Shown here: one piece after another, positions 1 to 8,280 of the stretch | Layout of the letters: the number at the start of each line of letters is the position of its first letter | Numbering within the stretch: the first letter of the stretch is position 1 | Source of the DNA: an uncultured Lachnospiraceae bacterium | Lineage (GTDB): Bacteria > Bacillota > Clostridia > Lachnospirales > Lachnospiraceae | NCBI GenBank assembly: GCA_910587295.1 | Contig: CAJULP010000045.1 | Span: forward strand, 1 to 41,407 | Length of the DNA: 41,407 bases | Reading direction: 5' to 3' | The notes under the pieces: model-generated | Told to the model about the DNA's origin: nothing | What the model saw: only the letters and a program-made list of their open reading frames with translations | Databases searched by the model: none | Made by a program: the position numbers and the translations under genes

Positions 1-26
1 GTGATCTGGGATGACCCGGTCATGGA

Positions 27-116
27 ATGTACAGGGAAAGTATTGATAAGGCAGTAAACAGCATGGCTGAATTGCAGCTTGTTCCGATAGAAATTTTAAC
101 ACCTCTATTGATTTAA
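27..116 (+). other. Possible 3' end of an upstream gene
   Basis: A short open frame runs from an ATG at 27 to a TAA at 114-116 and reads like genuine protein (for example KAVNSMAELQLVPIE). The same frame has a TGA at 12-14, so within this window it is at most 29 residues. It could be the tail of a gene broken by a frameshift or a chance frame. No ribosome binding site is seen before the ATG and no family is recognised. Confidence 0.2.
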
Positions 117-136
117 TCCGTCTGATTTCATATAAT
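108..136 (+). promoter_or_regulatory. Sigma-A promoter for the diguanylate cyclase operon
   Basis: TTGATT at 108-113 and a perfect TATAAT at 131-136 are separated by 17 bp. The expected transcription start near 143 lies after the in-frame ATG at 142, which supports the ATG at 181 as the true start of the next gene. Confidence 0.6.
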
Positions 137-180
137 AAGATATGCTTGATAAAGATATGCGAGAAGGGGGAAGTTGCCAC

Positions 181-1323
181 ATGGATAAATCAATCCGGCA
201 GAAAGAATTTGCAGACCGCCTGACAATATGGAACTGCAAAAGAAGCCTGTACTCAGGGAGAGTGTTAGTTGTATTGTTCCCGGTTTTGGGGGGATTGAAT
301 CTTCTTTTAGTGAAGAGTGAAGTAATGGCATACTGGGTGGTGCTGTTGATAGAAGAAATAATACAGATGGCGGCATTGCAGATTTTTCAATTTGAGGTGA
401 AAACAGATACGCAGGGGATTCTTTCTATTGCTTATAAGCTGTATTATGCATTGACTATGCTGGGGCTGCTTGTGTTATCCGTACTTGAATACCGGCAGAG
501 TGGAAGTTTGCTTTTATTGATCGGAATCATGACTTATTATGTGGTTGTTCCGGTATTATCGCGGAAAGAGCAAATGGTGTCTGCGTATGGGATACTGGTG
601 CTGGCTGTTCCGTATTGTATAGCGGTTTCGGACTTGGGAATCCGCGCAATCGTGGATTCGGCAGTGGTGTTATGCGCAGCAGCGGTTCTAGGGCGATTTA
701 GCCAGGATAACATGCGGTATAAAGAAAAGCTGAAAAATGAGCTCAAGGAAAAAACAATCTCTGCGGAGACGGATGTGCTCACGGGGTTAATGAACAGGCT
801 TGGATTGGAAAAGCAGATTGAGTATCTGTGGCCGTTCTGTACAAGGACTAACAGCCCGGTAGGGATCATAGAAATAGATATTGACTTTTTTAAAAAATAT
901 AACGACAAATTTGGCCATCCGGAAGGGGATATCTGTCTGAAAAAAGTAGCAGGTGTCCTGCAGGAGTCGGCAAGGCGCAGCTCGGACATTGCCGTGCGCA
1001 TAGGTGGAGAGGAATTTGTGGTGTTTGTCCAGAACATGTCAGAGAAAGAGATCATTAAATTTGCGCTCAGGATACGAGACAAGATTGAGGAGCTTAAAAT
1101 CCCCCATGCATGGGATGAGGTATCAAAATATGTGACTGTCAGCATGGGGGCTGCTTACATATATCCGAATAACACAAATAATTTCCAACAGTTGTACGAG
1201 CATGCGGACAAGGCTTTATATAAAGCCAAGAGAAATGGGCGAAATTGTGTGGTGTTTGGTGACTTGGTGTATGGGAAGAAAAAGGATGAAATGGAAGCGA
1301 TTCCATGTAAAGCTTCTGAATAG
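181..1323 (+). CDS. Membrane-bound diguanylate cyclase (GGDEF)
   Basis: Predicted to make cyclic di-GMP from two GTP at the membrane. About six hydrophobic segments fill the N-terminal half and are followed by a short charged linker. The GGDEF domain starts near ETDVLTGLMNR. The active-site loop is GGEEF at residues 275-279, and an intact RxxD inhibitory site (RSSD) sits five residues upstream, so product feedback inhibition is expected. The start at 181 has AGGGGG about 8 bp upstream; an in-frame ATG at 142 has no ribosome binding site and overlaps the probable transcription start. The N-terminal sensor region matches no family I recognise. It is followed after 20 bp by pepT and probably shares its transcript. 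No EAL or HD-GYP domain is present. Confidence 0.9.
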   Translation: MDKSIRQKEFADRLTIWNCKRSLYSGRVLVVLFPVLGGLNLLLVKSEVMAYWVVLLIEEIIQMAALQIFQFEVKTDTQGILSIAYKLYYALTMLGLLVLSVLEYRQSGSLLLLIGIMTYYVVVPVLSRKEQMVSAYGILVLAVPYCIAVSDLGIRAIVDSAVVLCAAAVLGRFSQDNMRYKEKLKNELKEKTISAETDVLTGLMNRLGLEKQIEYLWPFCTRTNSPVGIIEIDIDFFKKYNDKFGHPEGDICLKKVAGVLQESARRSSDIAVRIGGEEFVVFVQNMSEKEIIKFALRIRDKIEELKIPHAWDEVSKYVTVSMGAAYIYPNNTNNFQQLYEHADKALYKAKRNGRNCVVFGDLVYGKKKDEMEAIPCKASE

Positions 1324-1343
1324 TGAGAGAGGACAGAGACTAA

Positions 1344-2582
1344 ATGGAAAAAGTGATAGAGAATTTTTTGAAGTATGTAAAGATTGACACACAATCGTCA
1401 GAGGATAGTACTTCTACGCCTTCTACCGGAAAGCAGCATGATTTGGCGAAAGTTCTGGTAAAACAGCTTGAGGAAATCGGTGCGGCGGAAGTTGTTTATG
1501 ATAAGGAGCAGTGTTATGTCTATGCTTCTATTCCGGCAGCGTCAGGCTGCGAAAAGGCTCCTGTGATCGGGTTTATTGCTCATATGGATACTTCCCCGGC
1601 AGTGACGGGAACAGGAGTAAAGCCGAGGATCATCGAGGACTATAACGGGCAGGATATTGTACTTAATGAGGAAAAACAGATTATAATGAGGATTGCGGAT
1701 TTTCCGGAACTTCCTTCTTATAAAGGGAAAAGGCTGATCGTGACGGATGGCACTACGCTTTTAGGTGCGGATGATAAAGCCGGCGTTGCGGAAATTATGG
1801 CTATGGCGGAGTACCTGCTGGAACATCCGGAGATTCCGCACGGCAAGATCAGGATCGGGTTTACGCCGGATGAGGAGGTTGGCGCCGGTGCGGATCATTT
1901 TGATGTGGATTTGTTTGGTGCGGACTATGCTTATACGGTAGACGGCGGCAGGCTTGGAGAATTGGAATATGAGAACTTTAATGCGGCGGGAGCTAAGGTG
2001 GTCATCCATGGCCGGAGCGTGCATCCCGGGGAAGCAAAAGACAAGATGAAAAATGCGCTTCTTATGGCTCAGGAATTTCAATCCATGCTGCCGGTTGCTG
2101 AAAATCCCATGTACACCAGCGGTTATGAAGGATTTTATCATCTGGATAAGTTAAACGGTGTAGTGGAAGAAGCGGTGGCGGAATACATCATAAGAGACCA
2201 TGACAGGGAAAAATTTGAAAAGAAAAAGAAGGCTTTTATACAGGCGGGTGACTTCTTAAATTTAAAATATGGGGAAGGAACTTTCGAAATTGAGATGAAA
2301 GATTCTTACTACAATATGAAAGAAGTCATAGAAAAGCATATGCATCTTGTGAATAATGCCAAAGAAGCTATGGAAGAGATCGGAATCTGTCCGGTGGTGG
2401 TACCGATCCGGGGAGGCACAGACGGGGCAAGGCTGTCTTATATGGGGCTTCCCTGTCCAAATCTTTGCACCGGCGGGGCAAATTTCCACGGACGCTTTGA
2501 ATATGCCTGTGCAGACGACATGGAAAAAATCACGGAACTTTTGGTGAAAATTGCGGAAAGATATGCAGGGGGATCAATATAA
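1344..2582 (+). CDS. pepT: Peptidase T (tripeptide aminopeptidase)
   Basis: Cytoplasmic M20-family zinc aminopeptidase that releases the N-terminal residue of tripeptides. The di-zinc site is complete: His80 and Asp82 in AHMDTSP, bridging Asp143 in GADDKAG, catalytic Glu177 with Glu178 in TPDEEVG, Asp200 in VDGG, and C-terminal His382 in GGANFHGRFEY. The length of 412 residues is normal for PepT. The start at 1344 has GAGAGGA upstream. The gene ends 1 bp before the fucosidase start, so the two are probably translationally coupled. This fits terminal digestion of imported peptides. Confidence 0.95.
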   Translation: MEKVIENFLKYVKIDTQSSEDSTSTPSTGKQHDLAKVLVKQLEEIGAAEVVYDKEQCYVYASIPAASGCEKAPVIGFIAHMDTSPAVTGTGVKPRIIEDYNGQDIVLNEEKQIIMRIADFPELPSYKGKRLIVTDGTTLLGADDKAGVAEIMAMAEYLLEHPEIPHGKIRIGFTPDEEVGAGADHFDVDLFGADYAYTVDGGRLGELEYENFNAAGAKVVIHGRSVHPGEAKDKMKNALLMAQEFQSMLPVAENPMYTSGYEGFYHLDKLNGVVEEAVAEYIIRDHDREKFEKKKKAFIQAGDFLNLKYGEGTFEIEMKDSYYNMKEVIEKHMHLVNNAKEAMEEIGICPVVVPIRGGTDGARLSYMGLPCPNLCTGGANFHGRFEYACADDMEKITELLVKIAERYAGGSI

Positions 2583-2583
2583 T

Positions 2584-4059
2584 ATGTATGACAAGCAGGC
2601 TTATTTAAAGCAGATTGAAGATGTGATTGCAAAAGGGCCATATAAAGATGACTGGGATTCTCTTTCAGCCCACCGGACACCGGAGTGGTTTAAAGAGGCG
2701 AAATTTGGCATTTTTATCCACTGGGGTGTTTACAGTGTTCCGGCATTTGGGAGCGAGTGGTATTCACGGAATATGTATATACAGGGAAGTCCGGAATATC
2801 AGCATCATATTGATACTTATGGGCCCCATAAGGATTTCGGGTATAAGGATTTTATCCCCATGTTCAAGGCGGAGAAATTTAATGCGGAAGAATGGGTTGG
2901 CCTGTTTAAAAAGGCTGGGGCGAAGTATGTGGTGCCGGTAGCGGAGCATCATGACGGTTTTCAGATGTACAAGAGCGAAATCTCCCATTGGAATGCGTTT
3001 GAAATGGGACCGGGGCGGGATGTGCTGGGAGAACTGACGGCAGAAATGAACAAGCAGGGGCTTGTAAACGGCGCGTCTACCCATCGGATCGAGCATTGGT
3101 TTTTTATGGGACATGGGAAAGAGTTTGAAAGCGATATCACTGATAAGGAGAAGGAAGGCGACTTTTACTGGCCAGCCATGCCGGAAGGGAACCATCAAGA
3201 TCTGTTCAGCGAACCTGTTCCCACGGAAGATTTTCTGGAAGACTGGATGATAAGGACCTGTGAGCTGATCGACCGGTATCAGGTTAAGGAATTGTATTTT
3301 GACTGGTGGATCCAGCACAGCAGCGCAAAGAAGTATCTGAAGAAGATTGCGGCATATTATTATAACAGGGCTTTGGAATGGGGAGAAGAGGTGCACATTG
3401 CCTATAAGCATGATGCCTTTATGTTTGGAACCGCAACGGTAGATATTGAAAGAGGGCAGTTCTCTCAGATCCAGCCTTTTGTATGGCAGACAGATACGGC
3501 CATTGCAAAAAATTCATGGTGCTATACGGAAAACAACGAGTTTAAGGAAGCAAAAAATATTTTGTGCGACCTTGTGGATGTGGTCAGTAAAAACGGTTGT
3601 ATGCTCCTGAATGTAGGGCCTAAGGCGGACGGCACGATTTCGGAGGAAGACCGGAAGGTATTGCTGGAGATTGGAAAGTGGCTGGAAGTAAACGGGGAAG
3701 CAATCTACGGAACCGGAATCTGGCGGGTGGCTCAGGAGGGGCCGACCTTAGTGGAAGAAGGGCAGTTTACGGACGGGAAGGATAAAGTCTTCACCAGGGA
3801 AGATTTTCGTTTTACCAGGAAAGGCTCCTGTTTGTATGCGATATGCCTGTCCTATCCGAAAGACGGCAAGGTGGTGATCAAGTCGTTAGGGAAACAGGAT
3901 GCATCCCATCTACCTAAATTCCATGGCATCATTAAGAATGTAGAGGTGCTGGGCTTTGAGGAGGAACCTGTGTGGAACAGGATGGTAGAAGGTCTTGTGA
4001 TTGAAACTAAGACAGTCTGCTCAGATAAGCCGGTGGTATTTAAAATTGAGATTGATTGA
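2584..4059 (+). CDS. Alpha-L-fucosidase, GH29 family
   Basis: Predicted to hydrolyse terminal alpha-L-fucose from glycans. It has the GH29 N-terminal signature (EWFKEAKFGIFIHWG), the AEHHDGFQMY strand and a likely catalytic nucleophile, Asp240, in the motif ELYFDWW. A C-terminal stretch from about residue 400 looks like the usual beta-sandwich domain. No signal peptide is visible, so it probably acts in the cytoplasm on imported fucosylated oligosaccharides. The ATG at 2584 is preferred because AGGGGGATC lies just upstream; longer in-frame starts (2551, 2563) would overlap pepT. The length of 491 residues is typical. Which linkage it cuts cannot be told from sequence. Confidence 0.9.
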   Translation: MYDKQAYLKQIEDVIAKGPYKDDWDSLSAHRTPEWFKEAKFGIFIHWGVYSVPAFGSEWYSRNMYIQGSPEYQHHIDTYGPHKDFGYKDFIPMFKAEKFNAEEWVGLFKKAGAKYVVPVAEHHDGFQMYKSEISHWNAFEMGPGRDVLGELTAEMNKQGLVNGASTHRIEHWFFMGHGKEFESDITDKEKEGDFYWPAMPEGNHQDLFSEPVPTEDFLEDWMIRTCELIDRYQVKELYFDWWIQHSSAKKYLKKIAAYYYNRALEWGEEVHIAYKHDAFMFGTATVDIERGQFSQIQPFVWQTDTAIAKNSWCYTENNEFKEAKNILCDLVDVVSKNGCMLLNVGPKADGTISEEDRKVLLEIGKWLEVNGEAIYGTGIWRVAQEGPTLVEEGQFTDGKDKVFTREDFRFTRKGSCLYAICLSYPKDGKVVIKSLGKQDASHLPKFHGIIKNVEVLGFEEEPVWNRMVEGLVIETKTVCSDKPVVFKIEID

Positions 4060-4065
4060 CAATAC

Positions 4066-4101
4066 AAGCCTCGCTGAGAAACAGAAAGCGGGGCTTTTTT
4101 A
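4066..4101 (+). terminator. Rho-independent terminator after the fucosidase
   Basis: AAGCCTCGC pairs with GCGGGGCTT (one G-U pair) across a 13 nt loop and is followed by a T run. It closes the operon that begins with the diguanylate cyclase. Confidence 0.85.
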
Positions 4102-4155
4102 TTTGGCTTATTTCCATGTGGGAAGGGCTTTGACGGGAAAGGTACGGGTATAAAA

Positions 4156-4308
4156 ATGGATTTTAAGGAATTTTGCCGGAAATATGCATGGGCAGCCGGG
4201 GCGCTTGCCGGAGGGGTCTTTGTCGGTGTCGGTATTTGGCAGGGGCAGTTTGAAGTGATTTTGAAAAAGGCAGTCATGATCTGCCTAGAATGTATTGGGA
4301 TAGGGTGA
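4156..4308 (+). CDS. CD1871A-type CXXC mini-protein
   Basis: A 50-residue protein with one membrane segment (about residues 11-29, rich in Ala, Gly and Val) and the C-terminal signature ICLECIGIG. That ending is the hallmark of the CD1871A family of CXXC mini-proteins of Clostridia, whose role is not established. The gene stops 4 bp before the start of a membrane 4Fe-4S protein, so the two are almost certainly co-translated. I infer that the CXXC pair acts at the membrane with that polyferredoxin, perhaps as a redox partner or metal site. The ribosome binding site (AAAGGT) is weak. Confidence 0.8.
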   Translation: MDFKEFCRKYAWAAGALAGGVFVGVGIWQGQFEVILKKAVMICLECIGIG

Positions 4309-4312
4309 AGAT

Positions 4313-5161
4313 ATGAATAGACTACGTTTGGCTGTGCAGATTATTTTTACAATTTTGACAAACGGATATGCCTTTGGGTTCATTAACGGGAAGATTTATC
4401 AGGGAAAATCAAAATATATCTGTGTTCCGGGGCTTAACTGCTATTCCTGTCCGGGGGCGGTGGCTTCCTGCCCTATCGGGTCACTGCAGGCGCTTTTAAA
4501 CCAACAAGGGTTTACGGTTCCGTTTGGAGTTTTGGGATTTGTCTTTATTTTTGGAAGCCTATTGGGGCGGTTTGTGTGCGGGTGGCTCTGCCCCTTTGGA
4601 ATGGTCCAGGATCTTTTGCATAAGATCCCTGTTTTCAGGAAAAGAAAAAGGCTGCCCTATCATTCTGTGCTGAAATATGGGAAGTATGCTGTCCTTGTTT
4701 TACTGGTAGGCGTTGGGTCCATGTTTTTATTTGGGGGATTTGCCAAGGTGCCGGCATTTTGTAAGTATCTTTGTCCTTCCGGTACTTTATTTGGTGCATT
4801 GCCGCTTATTGGGACCAATGAAATGCTGCAGAGCCAGGTCGGGGGATTGTTTTTTTGGAAAGCAGGGATATTGTTGTTCCTTGTATTATTATCCGTGAAG
4901 GTTTACCGGCCTTTTTGCCAGTATCTTTGCCCTTTAGGCGCTATTTACGGATGGTTTAACCGTTTCAGCCTTGTGCAGGTCAGGTGGGAGGAAGGGCAGT
5001 GCAGCGCCTGTGGAGCCTGCCAGAGGGCCTGCCCGGTAGGGTTGTCCGCTGCTGAGATTTCGGTATCTCCGGAGTGTATCCGCTGTGGAAAGTGTGTGGA
5101 GGCCTGCCCGGCAAAGTGCCTGCATTTTTCCCCCAAAAAGACTCCGCTGCAGGAAAAATAG
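4313..5161 (+). CDS. Membrane 4Fe-4S electron-transfer protein (NapH/YccM-like)
   Basis: A polytopic membrane iron-sulfur protein of 282 residues. About four hydrophobic segments alternate with Cys-rich loops: CYSCPGAVASCP near residue 43, CGWLCPFG, CKYLCPSG and CQYLCPLG. The C-terminus carries two ferredoxin-type [4Fe-4S] motifs, CSACGACQRACP and CIRCGKCVEACP. This is the layout of NapH, NosR-C-terminal and YccM proteins, which pass electrons across or along the membrane to periplasmic or extracytoplasmic acceptors. No dedicated reductase lies next to it, so the acceptor is unknown. The preceding CXXC mini-protein is the only close partner. Confidence 0.85.
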   Translation: MNRLRLAVQIIFTILTNGYAFGFINGKIYQGKSKYICVPGLNCYSCPGAVASCPIGSLQALLNQQGFTVPFGVLGFVFIFGSLLGRFVCGWLCPFGMVQDLLHKIPVFRKRKRLPYHSVLKYGKYAVLVLLVGVGSMFLFGGFAKVPAFCKYLCPSGTLFGALPLIGTNEMLQSQVGGLFFWKAGILLFLVLLSVKVYRPFCQYLCPLGAIYGWFNRFSLVQVRWEEGQCSACGACQRACPVGLSAAEISVSPECIRCGKCVEACPAKCLHFSPKKTPLQEK

Positions 5162-5165
5162 ATGA

Positions 5166-5196
5166 TTGGACTATTCCTTATATTTTTGAGTATACT
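5166..5196 (+). promoter_or_regulatory. Possible promoter for the bile salt hydrolase gene
   Basis: TTGGAC at 5166-5171 and TATACT at 5191-5196 are 19 bp apart, which is longer than ideal. It is the best candidate in the short gap before the next gene, but read-through from upstream is also possible. Confidence 0.35.
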
Positions 5197-5239
5197 CCAT
5201 AGCATATGGATTTTTAAATAGCAGGCAGGAGGAAAGGAT

Positions 5240-6214
5240 ATGTGTACAGCGGCAGTTTATCAAACAAAGGATTTTTATTTTGGGCGGACCTTGGATCATG
5301 ATGTTTCTTACGGAGAGGAAATAACAGTTACGCCCCGTAATTTCAGGTTTCATTTTACCGGAATGGGAGAGATGGGAACCCACTATGGCATGATCGGCAT
5401 GGCCCATGTTGCACAGGGATATCCATTATATTATGATGCGGTAAATGAAAAAGGACTGGGAATGGCTGGATTGAATTTTGCGGGAAACGCATTCTATGGA
5501 AATGAATTAGAAGGGAAGGAAAATGTGGCAGTGTTTGAATTTATCCCGTGGATTTTGGGGCAATGTGCTGCAGTAAAGGAGGTAAAGGGGCTTCTTGCAA
5601 AGATTAATCTTACGGATACCCCTTTTCATGAAAGTCTTCCGCCGGCCCAGCTCCACTGGATCATAGCGGATCGGGAAGAATGCATAACGGTGGAGTCGGT
5701 AAGGGAAGGAATCAAGGTGCACGATAATCCGGTGGGCATTTTGACGAATAACCCACCCTTTGAGGAACAGATGTTTCAATTGAACAATTATATGCATTTA
5801 TCACCCAAGGAACCTCAAAACCTATTCAGCAGTACCCTGCCGCTCAATGCGTACAGCCTTGGTATGGGAGCCTTGGGCCTTCCCGGAGATTTGTCCTCTC
5901 AGTCGAGGTTTATACGGGCAGCTTTTGTAAAGATGAATTCCGTTTCCGGTTCTTCGGAAGAAGAAAGCGTCAGTCAGTTTTTTCATATACTGGGATCGGT
6001 AGACCAGCAGCGGGGATGTTGTATTACAGGCGGTGGAAAATATGAAATTACGGCCTACACCTCATGCTGCAATGCGGACCGGGGAATCTATTACTATACC
6101 ACCTATGAAAATCATCAGATTACGGCGGTGGACATGAATAAAGAAAACCTGGATGGAGCGTGTCTGGTACGGTATGCGCCTGTCAGGAAGGAACAGATTT
6201 ACAGACAAAACTGA
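5240..6214 (+). CDS. bsh: Choloylglycine hydrolase (bile salt hydrolase)
   Basis: An Ntn-hydrolase that cleaves the amide bond of glycine- or taurine-conjugated bile acids. Cys2 becomes the N-terminal nucleophile once the Met is removed. Other active-site residues are in place: Arg16 and Asp19 in GRTLDHD, Asn79 in GMAGLNF, Asn170/171 in ILTNNPP, and Arg223 in SQSRF. The segment FIPWILGQC resembles bile salt hydrolases more than penicillin V acylases, so bile salts are the likelier substrate, though the family is mixed. There is no signal peptide, as usual for Gram-positive members, and the length of 324 residues is standard. AGGAGGAAAGG precedes the ATG. The gene marks a gut-adapted host. Confidence 0.87.
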   Translation: MCTAAVYQTKDFYFGRTLDHDVSYGEEITVTPRNFRFHFTGMGEMGTHYGMIGMAHVAQGYPLYYDAVNEKGLGMAGLNFAGNAFYGNELEGKENVAVFEFIPWILGQCAAVKEVKGLLAKINLTDTPFHESLPPAQLHWIIADREECITVESVREGIKVHDNPVGILTNNPPFEEQMFQLNNYMHLSPKEPQNLFSSTLPLNAYSLGMGALGLPGDLSSQSRFIRAAFVKMNSVSGSSEEESVSQFFHILGSVDQQRGCCITGGGKYEITAYTSCCNADRGIYYYTTYENHQITAVDMNKENLDGACLVRYAPVRKEQIYRQN

Positions 6215-6237
6215 TTGGATCAAATCGAAGGAATTGG

Positions 6238-6266
6238 TTGCCTGTCGGATGATGTCCGTATATAAT
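6238..6266 (+). promoter_or_regulatory. Promoter for the unknown gene at 6296
   Basis: TTGCCT at 6238-6243 and a perfect TATAAT at 6261-6266 are 17 bp apart, placing the transcription start about 25 bp before the start codon. Confidence 0.6.
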
Positions 6267-6295
6267 GAAAAAAAGGCTTAAAAGGGAGGGCTGTC

Positions 6296-6991
6296 ATGCG
6301 GATCGATAATGATACAACTTCATATTCTGGCGGTCAGTTTTCGCATTCTCATCATCATCATATCACCAAGTGCTCTTTTGGAGAGCATGAGACCGGCATC
6401 CAGACAGGTGCTATGGGTATGAAAAAAGATACCTATCAGACAGGTGCCGCAAAAGCCGCAAATGGGGAAGCCGGCATAGCAGGGGTTGGTTTGGGCGAAG
6501 TGCAGAAAGCCGGCAGGTTCAGGATAGGCAAAGGATTTGTCAAAGGAATATGGGATGCCATGGGGGATGCGGATTCTGCCAAGGGGGCTTCTCAAGGCAG
6601 TACAGCATCTGTTTCCGGTATAGGAAAGGAATCCCAAGGCAGAGACATCCATGGAGTAAGCGCCATGCTTTCTAATATAAAACAGGGATTTTCTTACTAT
6701 ATTGTAAACAAATGGGAAAGTGCGAGGGAAAAGATCAAAACGGGGATCCACACGGCGCTTAAGCAGTTCGGAAAGGAAAAGGATGGTTTTACCATGCTCT
6801 CGGACGCCGGACACCAGCCGGATGGACGTAAAAGCCCGGGGGATTGGAAAAAGGGAGATAAAAAAGGAACCAGGGGCAGGAAAGAGGAGATTATTACGGC
6901 TCAGCCGGCTGATAATCATTTGATGGATTCTTATAGCAAAACAGGAAACTATTGCAAATTGAATGAAAATCTGACGTATCAGAGGAAATAG
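6296..6991 (+). CDS. Unknown protein with His-rich N-terminus
   Basis: I do not recognise this 231-residue protein. It begins with a low-complexity segment containing HSHHHH (about residues 17-22), continues through a Gly/Ala/Ser-rich middle, and has one more ordered stretch (about residues 120-165, MLSNIKQGFSYYIVNKW onward) that could form helices. The C-terminal third is Lys/Gly/Asp-rich and looks disordered. There is no clear signal peptide or membrane segment. GGGAGGG gives a good ribosome binding site, and its own promoter is visible. The stop codon lies 1 bp before the TTG start of the next gene, a degenerate GGDEF protein, so the two are likely co-expressed. The histidines might bind metal, but that is only a guess. 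Confidence 0.7.
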   Translation: MRIDNDTTSYSGGQFSHSHHHHITKCSFGEHETGIQTGAMGMKKDTYQTGAAKAANGEAGIAGVGLGEVQKAGRFRIGKGFVKGIWDAMGDADSAKGASQGSTASVSGIGKESQGRDIHGVSAMLSNIKQGFSYYIVNKWESAREKIKTGIHTALKQFGKEKDGFTMLSDAGHQPDGRKSPGDWKKGDKKGTRGRKEEIITAQPADNHLMDSYSKTGNYCKLNENLTYQRK

Positions 6992-6992
6992 C

Positions 6993-7991
6993 TTGCCTAA
7001 GGATGCTGAAAACGGTATACTTAAAAAAACATATATTATTCAGAAAGGTATGGACGAGCTTATGGGTTACGATGCAATTCCCTATGACAGGAGAATGAAA
7101 GAAAATATCCGGAACTATTCACTTTCCAATCTGTATGATATGGAAGTAATCAAAAAATATCTTAAGAATTTTGCGGAAATGCTGGAGATCAATATTCTCC
7201 TTACAGATCGGCATGGTGAAAAAGAGATCGTGATAGGTGACAGTTTTTTAGGATTTCACCCGGATGTGGTAAGCGAACCGGGAAGGAAGCTTCGGGTGCA
7301 GGGACGCACGGTGGGGCATTTATACATAAACCATCTGAATGGGCAAAGGGATGTACGTTTAACGGATGAGATGGTTGACGGTACGGTAGAGCTTTTGGCA
7401 AGGCTGGGCCAGGAAGCGTATCTGCACAGGGAAAGCAGTATTTATCTGGAGGAATTGGAAAACAAGCTTGGGAGCAAACAGCGCCTTACGGAGGATCATG
7501 AGCGGGAAGACGTACTGACCGGTGTATTTAATAAGCTTTATTTTGAATCGAAAATGAGCGTGATCGACCGGTCGGAGGTAGTGCCGGTGGCGGTGCTTAA
7601 CGTAAACATTAATGATTGGAAGTATGCCAATGATAATTTTGGCGATGAGGAAAGTGACCGCCTTATCAGGATCATTGCCGATATTCTGAAAGAAGAGGCG
7701 GGGTCTTACTTTATCATTGGGAGGATTGACGGTGATGTGTTTGGCGTGCTGATTCCGATGGCGGAGGATGGGGAGGCGGAGGATTACGCATCCCGGATCC
7801 AGGACAGGTGCTTTACCTTTGAAGACCCGTACCTTGCTCCTTCTGTGGCAGTAGGCATTGTCTATAAGACAAACATAGAAGAAACATTGGAAGAAAAGCT
7901 TTCAGATGCTGAGTATGAAATGTTCAATAATAAATTTGAAATCAAGAACGCAGACGGATACCGGGAAAGATTAGAAAAAAATAAGCGATAG
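6993..7991 (+). CDS. Degenerate GGDEF-domain protein
   Basis: The C-terminal half aligns with GGDEF domains: REDVLTGVFNKLYFES, then NVNINDWKYANDNFGD, then the position of the active-site loop. The loop reads RIDGDVF instead of RIGGDEF, so the first Gly and the catalytic Glu are replaced and cyclase activity is doubtful. It may bind nucleotide or c-di-GMP, or act through partners. The N-terminal 150 residues form a soluble sensor-like region (ILLTDRHGEKEIVIGD...) without membrane segments. The TTG start at 6993 has AGAGGA 6 bp upstream; ATGs at 7050 and 7062 are alternatives with poorer sites. It is probably co-transcribed with the preceding unknown gene. Confidence 0.8.
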   Translation: MPKDAENGILKKTYIIQKGMDELMGYDAIPYDRRMKENIRNYSLSNLYDMEVIKKYLKNFAEMLEINILLTDRHGEKEIVIGDSFLGFHPDVVSEPGRKLRVQGRTVGHLYINHLNGQRDVRLTDEMVDGTVELLARLGQEAYLHRESSIYLEELENKLGSKQRLTEDHEREDVLTGVFNKLYFESKMSVIDRSEVVPVAVLNVNINDWKYANDNFGDEESDRLIRIIADILKEEAGSYFIIGRIDGDVFGVLIPMAEDGEAEDYASRIQDRCFTFEDPYLAPSVAVGIVYKTNIEETLEEKLSDAEYEMFNNKFEIKNADGYRERLEKNKR

Positions 7992-7998
7992 AATACGC

Positions 7999-8036
7999 AA
8001 AACACCATCAGCCGAAATGACTGATGGTGTTTTAAA
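7999..8036 (+). terminator. Rho-independent terminator before groESL
   Basis: A perfect 13 bp stem, AAAACACCATCAG against CTGATGGTGTTTT, has a 9 nt loop, and the stem itself ends in a T run. Confidence 0.9.
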
Positions 8037-8149
8037 TATAAACAAATTATTAAATCATCATTTCAGGGTGAAGTTGAGAAAACGAGAGAAAATAAAAGAA
8101 AAAATGAGAAAAATCGAGAAATAATTTGAAAATGTGGCTGTAATACCGG

Positions 8150-8178
8150 TTGCAAAGGAAAGCATATAAAACTAATAT
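8150..8178 (+). promoter_or_regulatory. groESL promoter
   Basis: TTGCAA at 8150-8155 and TAATAT at 8173-8178 are 17 bp apart. The expected start near 8185 lies just before the CIRCE operator, the usual arrangement for repression by HrcA. Confidence 0.8.
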
Positions 8179-8190
8179 ATGTTTTGATGA

Positions 8191-8217
8191 TTAGCACTCG
8201 TGATGATTGAGTGCTAA
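8191..8217 (+). promoter_or_regulatory. CIRCE operator (HrcA binding site)
   Basis: TTAGCACTC, 9 bp, then GAGTGCTAA: a perfect consensus CIRCE inverted repeat. HrcA bound here represses groESL and releases it on heat or misfolding stress. The hrcA gene is not in this window. Confidence 0.97.
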
Positions 8218-8280
8218 CAACCTGGAAAAGGGCTAAAGACAAAACGTGAAAACCGAACTAAAATAAAGGAGGCATTTAAA

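Noticed and set aside
4130..4154. Possible promoter TTGACG...TATAAA before the CXXC mini-protein
   Set aside because: The spacer is only 13 bp, too short for sigma-A, and the TATAAA directly abuts the start codon.
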